Assembly (NCBI GenBank): GCA_022710185.1
Contig: JAKLHK010000015.1
Location: forward strand, 1 to 64,000
Source: Bacteroidota bacterium
GTDB taxonomy: Bacteria > Bacteroidota > Bacteroidia > Bacteroidales > JAGNHN01
Length of the DNA stretch: 64,000 bases
Direction: 5' to 3'
In this document: piece after piece, positions 17,804 to 28,033 of the stretch
How positions within the stretch are numbered: the first letter of the stretch is position 1
Layout of the letters: each line of letters begins with the position of its first letter
The notes under the pieces: generated by a model
Seen by the model: the letters and a program-made list of their open reading frames with translations, nothing else
What the model was told of the DNA's origin: nothing
Database searches by the model: none
Program-made: the position numbers and the translations under genes

Positions 17804-19678
17804 ATGAAAACGAACCATCTGCTTATCATATCAAGGTCCGTTGCCCTGGTATGTGCCCTGGCCTTTGTGGCCGGCTGCGAAAGGGATATCGAAGGACTGG
17901 AGCCTGCTACATATTCTACTGACCCCGAGGTGTTTATAGATGATTTTAGTGCGGGGCTCAACTATGCTGCTTTCGGAGGCTCTGTACCTACGGCCTTCGA
18001 TGTGGACAAGGAAGTCACCTACAACGGATCCAAAGCGTCCATCCGCTTCGAGGTCCCCGATTTCGAGGATCCCCGGGGAGCCTATGCCGGTGGGGTGTTC
18101 TTTACCAGCGTGGGCAGGGATCTCACAGGATACAATGCCCTGACATTCTGGGCCAAAGCTTCGCAGGCAGCCACCATCGATCAGATTGGCTTCGGCAACG
18201 ATTTCGGCGAGTTGAAATACCTGGTAGCCGTTTCCGGATTGAAGCTGAATGCGAGCTGGAAGAAATACATCATCCCCATCCCCGATCCCTCCCGGTTGAC
18301 CCAGGAGCGCGGCATGCTCTTCTGTTCCGAAGGTCCGGAAGACGGCCTGGGCTATACTTTCTGGATTGATGAGGTGAAGTTCGAAAAGCTCGGCACCCTG
18401 GCACATCCACAGGCAGCCATCCTGAACGGGGAAGACCGGGAGGTGACCGTGGAGAATGGTCAGGTTATCAACATCAGCGAACGGGAGTTCATCGTCAACC
18501 TCCCTGACGGCACCAATTTCAGCGCGGGCATCTCTCCCAGTTACCTCACTTTCATTTCCTCCAACCCTGCAGTGGCCAGCGTGGCCCCTGACGGAACGGT
18601 GAATGTGCTCAGTGCCGGGACCGCGACCATAACAGCACAGCTGGCAGGCCAGCCAGCGAAGGGTTCCCTCGCCATCACCTGCCTGGGCGAGCCCAACCTC
18701 CCCGCTACGGCGGCTCCGGTGCCCACCTTCGACCCCTCCAAGGTGATCTCCCTATACAGCAATGCCTACGACAATGTGCCGGTGGACACCTGGAACACCC
18801 ATTGGCTGTATTCTACTGCTGAGGAATTCTTTATCAAAATCAATGGGGACGACGTGATCCGCTACCGCAACCTCAATTTCGTCGGCATAGAGTTCACCTC
18901 CGAGATGATCGATGCCACGGCCATGACCCATTTCTACCTTAACCTCTGGACCCCGGATCCTACGGCCCTGCCGAAGACTTTCAAGGTAATGCTGGTAGAC
19001 TTCGGGGCGGATGGCGCCTATGGCGGGGGGGACGATAAATCGCACGAGATCGCCGTCACCAGCCCCACCCTGGTCACCGAAAACTGGATCACCCTGAACA
19101 TCCCCCTGAGCAGCTTCACCGGGCTGACCAATCGTAACCACCTGGCCCAGCTGGTGCTTTCAGGGGACCTTCCCAATGTATATATCGACAACGTACTCTT
19201 CTACACCAGCGGTACGGTGGTCACTGCCCCCACCACCCCGGCCCCGACGCCCACCTACCCCCCGGCCGATGTTATCTCCATCTTCAGTGATACCTACACC
19301 AATGTGCCCGGCACCAACCTCAACCCGGGCTGGGGGCAGGCTACCGTTGTTTCCCAGCTCCCCATCGGCGGAAACAATACCATGAAATACGCCGGCCTGA
19401 ACTATCAGGGCATTGAACTGGGAAGTGCATTGAATGTTTCATCGATGGTCTACTTCCATCTCGATTTCTGGACGGCTAACTCCACCAGTCTCAAGGTGTT
19501 CCTCATCAGCCCCGGTCCGGTGGAAACCCCCTACACCCTTACGGTGCCCACCACGGGCTGGTCATCGATAGACATCCCTCTTACCTCTTTCGCCCCGGTC
19601 GACCTGAGCAATGTGTTCCAGCTCAAGTTCGAAGGGAACGGGGATATCTATCTGGATAATCTGTACTTCCGCAAATAG
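17804..19678 (+). CDS. Modular glycan-binding lipoprotein
   Basis: A 624-residue lipoprotein: hydrophobic signal followed by lipobox FVAGC (Cys25). Domains in order: a jelly-roll, carbohydrate-binding-like module (about 43-200, ending in FWIDEVKFEKLG); a BIG2/Ig-like domain (about 215-292, with YLTFISSNPAVASVAPDGTVNVLSAGTATITA); then two copies of a roughly 155-165-residue repeat starting VISLYSNAYDNVPVDTW and VISIFSDTYTNVPGTN and ending in IDN/LDN-x2-F/Y. The same repeat occurs twice in the last protein of this operon. No catalytic motif is seen. A surface glycan-binding role, like SusE/F or SGBP proteins, is inferred. Confidence 0.75.
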   Translation: MKTNHLLIISRSVALVCALAFVAGCERDIEGLEPATYSTDPEVFIDDFSAGLNYAAFGGSVPTAFDVDKEVTYNGSKASIRFEVPDFEDPRGAYAGGVFFTSVGRDLTGYNALTFWAKASQAATIDQIGFGNDFGELKYLVAVSGLKLNASWKKYIIPIPDPSRLTQERGMLFCSEGPEDGLGYTFWIDEVKFEKLGTLAHPQAAILNGEDREVTVENGQVINISEREFIVNLPDGTNFSAGISPSYLTFISSNPAVASVAPDGTVNVLSAGTATITAQLAGQPAKGSLAITCLGEPNLPATAAPVPTFDPSKVISLYSNAYDNVPVDTWNTHWLYSTAEEFFIKINGDDVIRYRNLNFVGIEFTSEMIDATAMTHFYLNLWTPDPTALPKTFKVMLVDFGADGAYGGGDDKSHEIAVTSPTLVTENWITLNIPLSSFTGLTNRNHLAQLVLSGDLPNVYIDNVLFYTSGTVVTAPTTPAPTPTYPPADVISIFSDTYTNVPGTNLNPGWGQATVVSQLPIGGNNTMKYAGLNYQGIELGSALNVSSMVYFHLDFWTANSTSLKVFLISPGPVETPYTLTVPTTGWSSIDIPLTSFAPVDLSNVFQLKFEGNGDIYLDNLYFRK

Positions 19679-19692
19679 AAAGGACAAGAGCA

Positions 19693-20526
19693 ATGAGAAT
19701 CAAGAACATAGTTCAGGCATTATTTTTCCTCCCTGTCGTCATCCCCGCCCTGAGCGGATGCACCCCCGATGAGTACCAAAAGCTCGACGAACGGAACTGG
19801 GAGCTGGTATGGAGCGATGAGTTCGACGGGGATGCGGGAGTTCTTCCCGATTCCTCGAAATGGGCCTTCGACCAGGGAACAGGCCAGGGTGGCTGGGGCA
19901 ACCAGGAGCTGCAATACTATACCAACCGGCCCGAGAATGTTTCCCTCGACGGGGAAGGCCACCTGGTGATTACTGCGATCAGGGAGAGCTTCGGCGGTGC
20001 CAGCTTCAGCTCGGCCCGTGTGAAGACCCAGGGCATCTTTGAACAGGCCTACGGACGTTTCGAGGCCCGGATCATCACCCCTTACGGGCCCGGGATCTGG
20101 CCGGCCTTCTGGCTGCTCGGGTCCGATGTGGAGACCCTGGGCTGGCCCCAGTGCGGGGAAATCGATATCATGGAGCTGCGCGGCCAGGAACCCGATGTCA
20201 TCCATGGCACCATCCACGGCCCGGGATACTCCGGAGGGAATGGTATCACACGGGAGTATATTCTGGAGGATGGAAGGTATGATGCAGATTTTCATGTCTT
20301 TGCAATGGAGTGGACCGAGGACAGGCTTGATTTCTTCGTGGATGGATACCTCTACCACCGCATCGAACGCGAAGACGTCCCGGGCACCTGGGTGTACGAC
20401 TACCCCTTCTTCATTATCCTGAACGTGGCCGTGGGCGGGAACTATGTGGGCTTCCCTACTTCGCAAACCCCCTTCCCTCAGCAGATGGTGATCGACTATG
20501 TGAGGGTGTACCGCAGCGCAGACTAA
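19693..20526 (+). CDS. GH16 endo-beta-1,3-glucanase (laminarinase-like) lipoprotein
   Basis: A 277-residue lipoprotein with lipobox LSGC (Cys23) and one GH16 domain. The catalytic motif GEIDIMELRG (residues 155-164) supplies nucleophile Glu156 and acid/base Glu161; the extra Met in E-I-D-I-M-E is the beta-bulge form usual in laminarinases. WSDEFDG near residue 40, the IWPAFWLLG strand and HGTIHGPGYSGG agree with the bacterial GH16_3 laminarinase pattern. It would cut internal beta-1,3 (or mixed 1,3/1,4) bonds at the cell surface. It starts 14 bases after the binding lipoprotein. Confidence 0.92.
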   Translation: MRIKNIVQALFFLPVVIPALSGCTPDEYQKLDERNWELVWSDEFDGDAGVLPDSSKWAFDQGTGQGGWGNQELQYYTNRPENVSLDGEGHLVITAIRESFGGASFSSARVKTQGIFEQAYGRFEARIITPYGPGIWPAFWLLGSDVETLGWPQCGEIDIMELRGQEPDVIHGTIHGPGYSGGNGITREYILEDGRYDADFHVFAMEWTEDRLDFFVDGYLYHRIEREDVPGTWVYDYPFFIILNVAVGGNYVGFPTSQTPFPQQMVIDYVRVYRSAD

Positions 20527-20578
20527 TCGGAGACGCCAGGCCCGCAGGTATGGCATAAACGGTCCGGCTGGATAAAAC

Positions 20579-23500
20579 ATGGATATGATGAGCGATCCCG
20601 GGAACGCATCCCAGGCAAAGGAAGTGCCGCTGGACCTGGTCCGCCGGGGCAATGAACCGTTTTTCAGGATGTCGGGCTACGATAGCCTGCGCCCTTTCTT
20701 TATGAACATCGTGAGTTCTTCCAACCTCTGGGTTTTCGTTTCAAGCAATGGCGGGATCACCGCTGGAAGGATCAGTCCCGACTTTGCTCTGTTTCCCTAT
20801 TATACCGACGACAAAATCACCGAGTCGGCCGAAATTACCGGGAGCAAGACGATCATCCGTATCCCCCGGAGGGAAGAAACCCTGGTATGGGAGCCATTCT
20901 CGGTTCGCTGCAGCAAGAGGTTCAGCATCAGCAGGAATCTCTATAAATGCATGTACGGGAACAAGGTCGTTTTCGAGGAGGTCAACCACAGCCTGGAACT
21001 CTCCTTTGCCTATGAATGGAGCACCAGCCCGGAGTTTGGGATCGTGAAGCGGTCCTGGTTGCGCAACCATTCCTCGCGTCCGGTGCGCGTTTCGCTGCTC
21101 GATGGACTCCAGAACATCCTGCCATTCGGCATCGGCAGCGATATGCAGCAGAGTGTCAGTAACCTGGCCGACGCCTACAAGCGCAGCGAGCTGCATCAGG
21201 CTTCTGGTCTGGGAATATTTGCCCTCAGTGCCATCATCGTCGACAAGGCCGAACCCAGCGAAGCGCTCAAGGCCAACGTGGTCTGGAGCACCGGGGTGGA
21301 AAATGCCGTCCGCCTGCTGTCAACGCTGCAGCTCGATCAGTTCAGGAATGGCCACAACCTTCAGGAGGAAACCGACATCAAGGGAGAGAAAGCCGCCTAT
21401 TTCATCGGGGCTGGCCTTCAGTTGGAGCCTGGACAGGAAAAGGACTGGAGGATAGTGTCCGATGTGGCAAAAGACCATGCCCAGGTCATCCACCTCATCC
21501 GCCAGATAGAAGCAGGAAACAGCGCGGGTTGTGTTGTTCAGGACGATGTGGACAGGGGTACCCTGGAGCTGCTCAGGCTGGTGGCCGGTGCCGATGGATT
21601 GCAGTTCACCTCCGATGTACTCCAGGATTCCCGTCATTATTCCAACGTCCTTTTCAATATTCTTAGGGGCGGGATTTTTGATCAGGATTACCGGATCGAC
21701 CGTAAGGATTTCCTGGCTTATCTGAAGAAGGCCAGCCATGTGGCTTATGAAACGGGAAAGGCCCGGCTGGACAGCCTGGGTGATTATTTCAGCAGGGAAG
21801 AACTCTGCCGCCTGACCGATACTTTCGGGAACCCGAACCTCATCCGGCTCTCCAGGGGCTACCTTCCGCTGAGGTTCAGTCGCCGGCATGGGGACCCCAG
21901 CCGCCCCTGGAACAGGTTCAGCATCAATATTCTTCGCGAAGACGATGGGGCCAGGGTGCTCGACTACGAGGGGAATTGGAGGGATATCTTCCAGAACTGG
22001 GAAGCCCTGGCCTGGGCCTATCCTGATTTTGTGGAGGGCATGGTCTTCAAGTTCCTCAACACCACCACCTTCGAAGGATACAATCCCTACCGCCTAACCA
22101 AGGACGGCTATGACTGGGAGACTATAGAGCCACATAATCCCTGGTCCTACATCGGCTATTGGGGCGATCATCAGCTGATCTATCTGCTTAAACTGATGGA
22201 AATTATGGATCGCGTCGAGCCCGGGGCCTTCGAAAGCCTCTGGCAGCGGGAGTGCTTTGTCTATGCGGATGTGCCCTACCGGATCAGATCCTATGAAGAG
22301 ATACTGAAGGACCCCCGGAATACCATCGATTTCGACCATGAAGCCGATCGCTTCCTCCGCAGGGAAAGGGAAATGCACGGAGCCGACGGGACCTTGCTGC
22401 GCAATCTTCAGGGGGAGGTCCATCATGTGAACCTGATGGAGAAGCTGCTCGCTACCCTTCTTTCCAAGGTAAGCAATTTCATTCCTGAAGGGGGCATATG
22501 GATGAACACCCAGCGCCCGGAATGGAACGACGCAAACAACGCCCTGGTAGGCCATGGGGTATCCGTGGTAACCCTGGGCTATATGCGGCGCTTCGTGGCC
22601 TTCTTTGAACATGCGGTCGCCCGGGCCGGCTTCGGCGAAGTCCTGCTTTCCGCCGAGCTGCATGCCCTGTTCCAGGCCATCGCCGGTGCGCTGCAACGCC
22701 ACCTGCCGGAGCTAAGGGGCAGGATGAGCGACGAGGAGCGCCGGGCCATTGTGGATGAACTGGGTGCCAGCGGAAGCCAATACAGGCAGCGCATTTACTC
22801 CCAGGGCTTCAGCAACCAGAGGGCAGGGATTGACCGTGCCATGCTCGCGGCATTCCTTGAGACACTCAGAAGATATATCGATCATTCCCTGAAGGCCAAC
22901 AAGCGTCCCGATGGGATGTATCACACCTATAACATCTTAAACATCAGCGAGAAGGCCATGGGCATCGCCCCGTTGGGGATCATGCTCGAAGGCCAGGTGT
23001 CGGCCATCAGCAGTGGCTGTCTCAGTCCTGAAGAAGTCCTCAGTCTGCTCAACGCCATGCGGAGCAGCCCGCTCTACCGCCACGACCAGAACACCTATCT
23101 CCTCTATCCCAACAAGGATCTTCCGGGCTTCCTCGCCAGGAACCGGATACCGGAAGCCCTGGCGCAAGGCTCTGCCCTGATCCAGGCGCTCCTTCAGGCG
23201 GGGGATAGGTCCGTTGTGGCCCCGGACATGGACGGACTGCTGCATTTCAACGGTAATTTCCGGAATGTCAGCGACCTTAGGGTTGCGTTGGAGCGACTGA
23301 AGACCACCGACCTCGGGGGGCTGGCGGAAAAGGAGAGCGAGCTCCTGCAGGGGATTTTCGAAAGGGTATTCGACCACAAGTCCTTCACCGGCAGGTCCGG
23401 CACCTTTTTCGCCTACGAAGGCCTGGGTTCAGTATACTGGCATATGGTCTCGAAGCTCCATCTGGCCGTACAGGAGGCCTGTCTGAACGCGGCACGTGAA

Positions 23501-24064
23501 GCCAGGGAAGAGGGTGCCCATGCGGAAAGCCTGGTAGGATTGCGGGCGCAGTACTACGCCATCGGGGAGGGGATAGGGATACATAAACCGCCTGAGGTTT
23601 ATGGCGCCTTCCCCACGGATCCATATTCCCATACCCCCCTGCACAAAGGGGCCCAGCAGCCGGGGATGACCGGCCAGGTCAAGGAAGACATCCTAACACG
23701 CATAGGCGAACTTGGAATAGATATCAGGGATGGCCGGCTGTGCATCGATCCCCTGCTGCTGCGCAGGGAAGAGTTCATCGCCGAGGCCAGGGAGGTGGAA
23801 ATGATCGGAGTGGGAGGGGAAGCCAGGATGTTGCAACTGGAAGCCGACAGCCTGTGTTTCCATTTCGCTCAGGTCCCCGTGATCTTCTCCCTCGCTCAGT
23901 CGGGCGGGAGGCAGATCGAGCTCAGCTATTATGATGGACGTAAGGAACGCGCGGATTCCTGTTGCCTGAGCAGGGAACAAAGCCGGAAAATATTCGGCAG
24001 GACAGGGGAGATAGCGCTGATCAGGGTGTGGATCGATCCTAAAGATCTTGTATATGAGAAATAG
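20579..24064 (+). CDS. GH149-type beta-1,3-oligoglucan phosphorylase
   Basis: An 1161-residue cytosolic protein (no signal peptide) related to GH94 phosphorylases but of the length and pattern of GH149, which phosphorolyse beta-1,3-gluco-oligosaccharides to glucose 1-phosphate. It has an N-terminal beta-sandwich region (about 1-330) and a large (alpha/alpha)6 domain. Motifs include NPWSYIGYWGDHQ (about 520-531) and RPEWNDANNALVG (646-658), whose Asp651 is the likely general acid. The neighbourhood (GH16, GH30, GH17, sugar symporter) is what the reaction predicts. Two further ATGs at 20585 and 20588 are possible starts. GH161 is the main alternative, but the length fits GH149 better. Confidence 0.85.
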   Translation: MDMMSDPGNASQAKEVPLDLVRRGNEPFFRMSGYDSLRPFFMNIVSSSNLWVFVSSNGGITAGRISPDFALFPYYTDDKITESAEITGSKTIIRIPRREETLVWEPFSVRCSKRFSISRNLYKCMYGNKVVFEEVNHSLELSFAYEWSTSPEFGIVKRSWLRNHSSRPVRVSLLDGLQNILPFGIGSDMQQSVSNLADAYKRSELHQASGLGIFALSAIIVDKAEPSEALKANVVWSTGVENAVRLLSTLQLDQFRNGHNLQEETDIKGEKAAYFIGAGLQLEPGQEKDWRIVSDVAKDHAQVIHLIRQIEAGNSAGCVVQDDVDRGTLELLRLVAGADGLQFTSDVLQDSRHYSNVLFNILRGGIFDQDYRIDRKDFLAYLKKASHVAYETGKARLDSLGDYFSREELCRLTDTFGNPNLIRLSRGYLPLRFSRRHGDPSRPWNRFSINILREDDGARVLDYEGNWRDIFQNWEALAWAYPDFVEGMVFKFLNTTTFEGYNPYRLTKDGYDWETIEPHNPWSYIGYWGDHQLIYLLKLMEIMDRVEPGAFESLWQRECFVYADVPYRIRSYEEILKDPRNTIDFDHEADRFLRREREMHGADGTLLRNLQGEVHHVNLMEKLLATLLSKVSNFIPEGGIWMNTQRPEWNDANNALVGHGVSVVTLGYMRRFVAFFEHAVARAGFGEVLLSAELHALFQAIAGALQRHLPELRGRMSDEERRAIVDELGASGSQYRQRIYSQGFSNQRAGIDRAMLAAFLETLRRYIDHSLKANKRPDGMYHTYNILNISEKAMGIAPLGIMLEGQVSAISSGCLSPEEVLSLLNAMRSSPLYRHDQNTYLLYPNKDLPGFLARNRIPEALAQGSALIQALLQAGDRSVVAPDMDGLLHFNGNFRNVSDLRVALERLKTTDLGGLAEKESELLQGIFERVFDHKSFTGRSGTFFAYEGLGSVYWHMVSKLHLAVQEACLNAAREAREEGAHAESLVGLRAQYYAIGEGIGIHKPPEVYGAFPTDPYSHTPLHKGAQQPGMTGQVKEDILTRIGELGIDIRDGRLCIDPLLLRREEFIAEAREVEMIGVGGEARMLQLEADSLCFHFAQVPVIFSLAQSGGRQIELSYYDGRKERADSCCLSREQSRKIFGRTGEIALIRVWIDPKDLVYEK

Positions 24065-25607
24065 ACCGGACACCCCTCGCCGGCGCAATACATCCCTGTT
24101 GATGTGCGCGCTGGCCCTTGGTAATATCATGGCAATGATGGGATTGAACAGCTGCACATCGGATAGTGTGAACCTGAACGCTGAAGTCTACGAAACCTCC
24201 GCTTCGGGCAACCAGCTCAGCAGGATCACGGAGTATACTGCTTCGGAGAAATACGTGGATATCCATATCGATACATCCGAGAAGTACCAGGAAATCACGG
24301 GCTTCGGCGGGGCCTTCACAGAGTCCTCAGCCTACCTGCTGAACCGTTTGGGGGCGACCAACCGGGCCAGGGTGCTGGAAGCCTATTTCGGGGAAAGCGG
24401 CGCCAGGTATTCCCTCACCCGCACCCACATCGGCTCCTGCGATTTTTCCCTGGGCAACTACACCTACGCCCCGGTAGCCGGTGACCGGGACCTGCTCCAC
24501 TTCAGCATTGCGGAGGACGAGGAGGACATCATCCCTATGATCCGCGATGCGCAGCAGCTGAGCAAGGATGGTTTCAGGATAGTGGCTGCCCCATGGACCG
24601 CCCCGCCCTGGATGAAGGACAACAAGGATTGGGTGGGAGGGAAGCTCCTGCCGGAGTATTATGAAACCTATGCCCTCTTCATCCACAAATACCTGATGGC
24701 CTATAAGGAAAAAGGCATTCCAATCTGGGGAATAACTGCGGTAAATGAGCCCCTTGGCAACGGCAACAACTGGGAAAGCATGCATTTCACCCCCACTGAA
24801 ATGAACGACCTGGTGTCACGTTTCCTCGGACCCTTGCTGCGTTCGAAAGCCCCGGAAGTGAAGATCCTGGGTTATGACCAGAACCGGGAAGACGGGATGC
24901 GCGACTGGGTGGATGCCATGTATGCCGATGAGGCCATAGCCTCCTGGTATGATGGCATGGCCATTCACTGGTATGCCGGTACCGTTGATTATTTTCCCGG
25001 GATGCTGCTATATGCCCACAACAAGGTCCCTGGCAAGCACCTGATCCAGACCGAGGCCTGTGTGGATGCCGAAGTGCCACACTGGAAGGATGACACCTGG
25101 TATTGGTCGGAGGAGGCCACCGACTGGGGATACGACTGGGCTCCGGAGGAGCTGAAGTATCGCCATCCCAAATATGTTCCGGCTTTCCGCTATGCCCGCG
25201 ATATTATCGGATGCCTGAACCATGGGGTGGATGGCTGGATCGACTGGAATATGGTGCTGGACCGTCAGGGGGGGCCAAACTGGGCCTCCAACTGGTGTGT
25301 GGCCCCGGTGATCGCAGACCCTCAGGGGGACCAGGTGTATTTCACCCCCCTGTACTACATCATGGCGCAGTTCAGCCGCTACATCCGGCCCGGGGCGGTA
25401 AGGATAGGCCATGTTTTTGATGATCAGGACCTTATGATTACCGCAGCCCGCAATCCCGACGGGAGTGTAGCCGTGGTGGTGTTCAATCCAGAGGATAAGG
25501 AAAAGGGGATACGCCTGGGGATGGGCGGAAAGACATTCACATTCTCCATCAGCGCAAAAGCATTGTCCACAGTGCTTATTCCCGCCCAGGGAACTGTAAG
25601 GTTATAG
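24054..25607 (+). CDS. GH30 beta-glucanase/beta-glucosidase lipoprotein
   Basis: A 517-residue GH30 enzyme. An N-terminal basic segment and hydrophobic stretch lead to lipobox LNSC (Cys34). The GH30 signature GFGGAFTESSAYLL follows, with acid/base Glu232 in TAVNEP and nucleophile Glu334 in LIQTEACV; a C-terminal beta-domain (about 430-517) closes the protein. In laminarin loci GH30 members usually cut beta-1,6 branches or act as glucosylceramidase-like beta-glucosidases; the subfamily is not settled here. The ATG at 24054 overlaps the phosphorylase stop by 11 bases, so translation is probably coupled. An in-frame TTG at 24048 is less likely. Confidence 0.9.
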   Translation: MRNRPDTPRRRNTSLLMCALALGNIMAMMGLNSCTSDSVNLNAEVYETSASGNQLSRITEYTASEKYVDIHIDTSEKYQEITGFGGAFTESSAYLLNRLGATNRARVLEAYFGESGARYSLTRTHIGSCDFSLGNYTYAPVAGDRDLLHFSIAEDEEDIIPMIRDAQQLSKDGFRIVAAPWTAPPWMKDNKDWVGGKLLPEYYETYALFIHKYLMAYKEKGIPIWGITAVNEPLGNGNNWESMHFTPTEMNDLVSRFLGPLLRSKAPEVKILGYDQNREDGMRDWVDAMYADEAIASWYDGMAIHWYAGTVDYFPGMLLYAHNKVPGKHLIQTEACVDAEVPHWKDDTWYWSEEATDWGYDWAPEELKYRHPKYVPAFRYARDIIGCLNHGVDGWIDWNMVLDRQGGPNWASNWCVAPVIADPQGDQVYFTPLYYIMAQFSRYIRPGAVRIGHVFDDQDLMITAARNPDGSVAVVVFNPEDKEKGIRLGMGGKTFTFSISAKALSTVLIPAQGTVRL

Positions 25608-25631
25608 TGTTGAACCTAAAGTAGTTCTGTT

Positions 25632-27062
25632 ATGGCAAAATATTCAACAGCAGCGAAGGACAGGGTGCCTGTAATCCAGAAGGCGGCCTTTGGCGCAGGC
25701 CACCTGGTCAATAATCTTCTGCCCGGTTCCCTGGGCGTGTTTTCCTTCTTCCTGCTCACCGCCTTCGGAATGGACCCCTTCCTGGCAGGACTGCTTGGAG
25801 GGCTTCCCAGAATCTGGGATGCGATCACTGACCCCATAATGGGATATATCTCCGACAATACCCAGTCGCGCTGGGGGAGGCGCAAACCTTACATTTTTGT
25901 GGGGGCCATCATGAGCGGCGTCCTTTTCGCCGTGCTTTGGCAACTTTACCCCGACAACGGTCAGACCTACAATTTCTGGTACTTCCTCATTTTCTCCCTG
26001 ATATACCTGGTGGGCAACACCATTTTCTCTACCCCCCTCATTGGCCTGGGTTATGAGATGACCTTCGATTACAACGAGCGTACCCGCTTGATGGGCTTCT
26101 CCCAGACCATCGGGCAGCTGGCCTGGATGATCGTGCCGTGGTTCTGGGTGATCATCGCCAATCCTGACCTCTTCGAAACCCAGGCACACGGGGTGCGTGG
26201 ACTCTCCATTATCGTGGGTGGCGCCTGTATAGTGCTGGGGATGATGCCGGCCATCTTCTGCAAGGAAGTAGATCAGTCCAATCTCACCAACCGGGATAAG
26301 ATCACCATCAGTAGTCTGTGGTCCAACCTGAAGTCCTTGTACCACAATATGGTCAAGATCTCAAAGAACAAGCCATTTGTTAAACTCTGTGGAGCTACAT
26401 TTCTGGTATTCAATGGATTTCAGATGGTGGCCTCCTTCAGTTACTTCATTATTGTATTCTACCTTTTCAATGGGGCGTATGACCTGGCCGGTACCTGGCC
26501 GGCCTGGTTCTCCACCGTGAGTGCGCTGGTCACCGCCTTCCTTATCATCCCGGTGATTACCCGGCTTTCCAACAGGTTTGGAAAGAGAAGGGCCTTCATC
26601 ATCTCCACCCTGATCTCCATCGTAGGCTATGCCCTGAAATGGTGGGGATTCAACCCCGAGAACCCCTGGATGATGTTCATGCCCATTCCCTTCCTGGTCT
26701 TTGGCATCGGGGGGCTGTTCACCCTGATGATGAGCATGACGGCGGACGTATGCGACCTGGATGAGCTGGAGAACGGGATGCCCCGCAAGGAGGGGACCTT
26801 TGGGGCGATATACTGGTGGATGGTGAAGCTGGGACAGGGCCTTGCCCTGGTGCTCGGTGGTCTGGTACTCAAGCTGGTAGGCTTTGATCAGAATTCCGCG
26901 GTGCAAACGGCGGAGACCATTACCCGGCTGCGGCTGGCAGACATTACCATACCCGCCATTACTGCGGCCCTCGCCATCTGGATCATGTGGAAATATGATC
27001 TGACCGAGGACCGCGCCCGTGAGATCAAGGATGAATTGGTGAAGAGAAGGGGAGAGCTCTGA
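25632..27062 (+). CDS. GPH-family (MelB-like) sugar:cation symporter
   Basis: A 476-residue MFS protein with about 12 membrane helices. Features of the glycoside-pentoside-hexuronide:cation symporters are the ITDPIMGYISDNTQSRWGRRKPYI loop (Asp-rich helix 2 and following loop, residues 56-80), the GLGYEMTFDYNERTRLMG segment (about 139-156) and the DLDELENGMPRKEGTFGA loop near residue 373. It would carry glucan oligosaccharides or glucose across the inner membrane with H+ or Na+. It lies between the periplasmic/surface enzymes and the two cytosolic GH17s, 24 bases after GH30, matching an import role. Confidence 0.9.
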   Translation: MAKYSTAAKDRVPVIQKAAFGAGHLVNNLLPGSLGVFSFFLLTAFGMDPFLAGLLGGLPRIWDAITDPIMGYISDNTQSRWGRRKPYIFVGAIMSGVLFAVLWQLYPDNGQTYNFWYFLIFSLIYLVGNTIFSTPLIGLGYEMTFDYNERTRLMGFSQTIGQLAWMIVPWFWVIIANPDLFETQAHGVRGLSIIVGGACIVLGMMPAIFCKEVDQSNLTNRDKITISSLWSNLKSLYHNMVKISKNKPFVKLCGATFLVFNGFQMVASFSYFIIVFYLFNGAYDLAGTWPAWFSTVSALVTAFLIIPVITRLSNRFGKRRAFIISTLISIVGYALKWWGFNPENPWMMFMPIPFLVFGIGGLFTLMMSMTADVCDLDELENGMPRKEGTFGAIYWWMVKLGQGLALVLGGLVLKLVGFDQNSAVQTAETITRLRLADITIPAITAALAIWIMWKYDLTEDRAREIKDELVKRRGEL

Positions 27063-27112
27063 TGCCCCCCTCCTCAGCTGTCCGATAACATAAAAAATAA
27101 TGGCATTGAGCT

Positions 27113-28033
27113 ATGTCATACAGATCTGAAAGGTTCCTGCGCTACCATGGGGAAAGCGTTCCCTCACTTCCCTATCCCATCGACGACCGTTCTCCCGTGG
27201 AACTAAGGGATTTGTTCCTGGAGATATTGCACAACAAGGTCCACGGGTTTTGCTTCAGCATGTACGAAGAGGGTCAGCAGCCCGGCGATCTCATCCCAGA
27301 GGCCCAGGTCAGGAGGCGGCTACAGCTGCTGCAGCGGCATGCACATTGGATAAGGTCCTTCTCCTGCATCGAAGGCAATGAGAATGTGCCGAAGGTCGCC
27401 AGGGAACTGGGAATGAACACCCTGGTGGGTGCCTGGCTGGGGAAGGACAAGGAGAAGAACCGGCAGGAGATCAAGGCCCTGATCGACCTCGCCCGCCAGG
27501 GATATGTGGATATCGCCGCAGTGGGCAACGAGGTGCTCTACCGCAAGGACCTGTCGGAGGACGAACTGCTTCAGTACATCGATACCGTGAAGCAGGCCAT
27601 TCCGGAGGTCCAGGTGGGTTATGTGGACGCATACTACGAGTTCGTGCAGCGCCCCAGCATCGCCGCGGCCTGCGATGTGATCCTCACCAACTGCTACCCT
27701 TTTTGGGAAGGGACAAGCTTTGAGACTTCCCTTGATCATATGAAACAGATGTATGGACAGGCCAGGGAGGCCGGCGGAGGGAAGCGCGTGATCATTACGG
27801 AAACAGGCTGGCCAAGTCGGGGCGCAAGCCTCGGCATTGCCCTGCCTTCAGCCAGGAATGCCCTGCTCTATTTCATCAATACCCAGCTATGGTCCATGGA
27901 CGAGAATATCGAGGTTTTCTATTTCTCCTCCTTCGACGAGTCCTGGAAAACGGGTGCCGAAGGTGAAGTCGGGGCCTTTTGGGGAGTATGGGATATCCAC
28001 GGAAATCTGAAATATACCGGTGAACAGCTTTAA
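27113..28033 (+). CDS. GH17 beta-1,3-glucan hydrolase/transglycosylase-type enzyme, cytosolic
   Basis: A 306-residue GH17-family (alpha/beta)8 protein. Acid/base Glu140 is in AAVGNEVLY and nucleophile Glu230 in IITETGWPS, both canonical for GH17. The start MSYRSERF is polar and there is no signal peptide or lipobox, so it probably works in the cytosol on imported oligosaccharides. It overlaps the next GH17 gene by 14 bases. Activity could be exo-hydrolysis or transglycosylation of beta-1,3-gluco-oligosaccharides; sequence alone does not decide. Confidence 0.88.
   Translation: MSYRSERFLRYHGESVPSLPYPIDDRSPVELRDLFLEILHNKVHGFCFSMYEEGQQPGDLIPEAQVRRRLQLLQRHAHWIRSFSCIEGNENVPKVARELGMNTLVGAWLGKDKEKNRQEIKALIDLARQGYVDIAAVGNEVLYRKDLSEDELLQYIDTVKQAIPEVQVGYVDAYYEFVQRPSIAAACDVILTNCYPFWEGTSFETSLDHMKQMYGQAREAGGGKRVIITETGWPSRGASLGIALPSARNALLYFINTQLWSMDENIEVFYFSSFDESWKTGAEGEVGAFWGVWDIHGNLKYTGEQL

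Noticed and set aside
16235-17818. 527-codon minus-strand open frame across the glycosidase-barrel gene
   Set aside because: Antisense shadow; composition is unlike a protein and the plus-strand product has a clear signal peptide and catalytic motifs.
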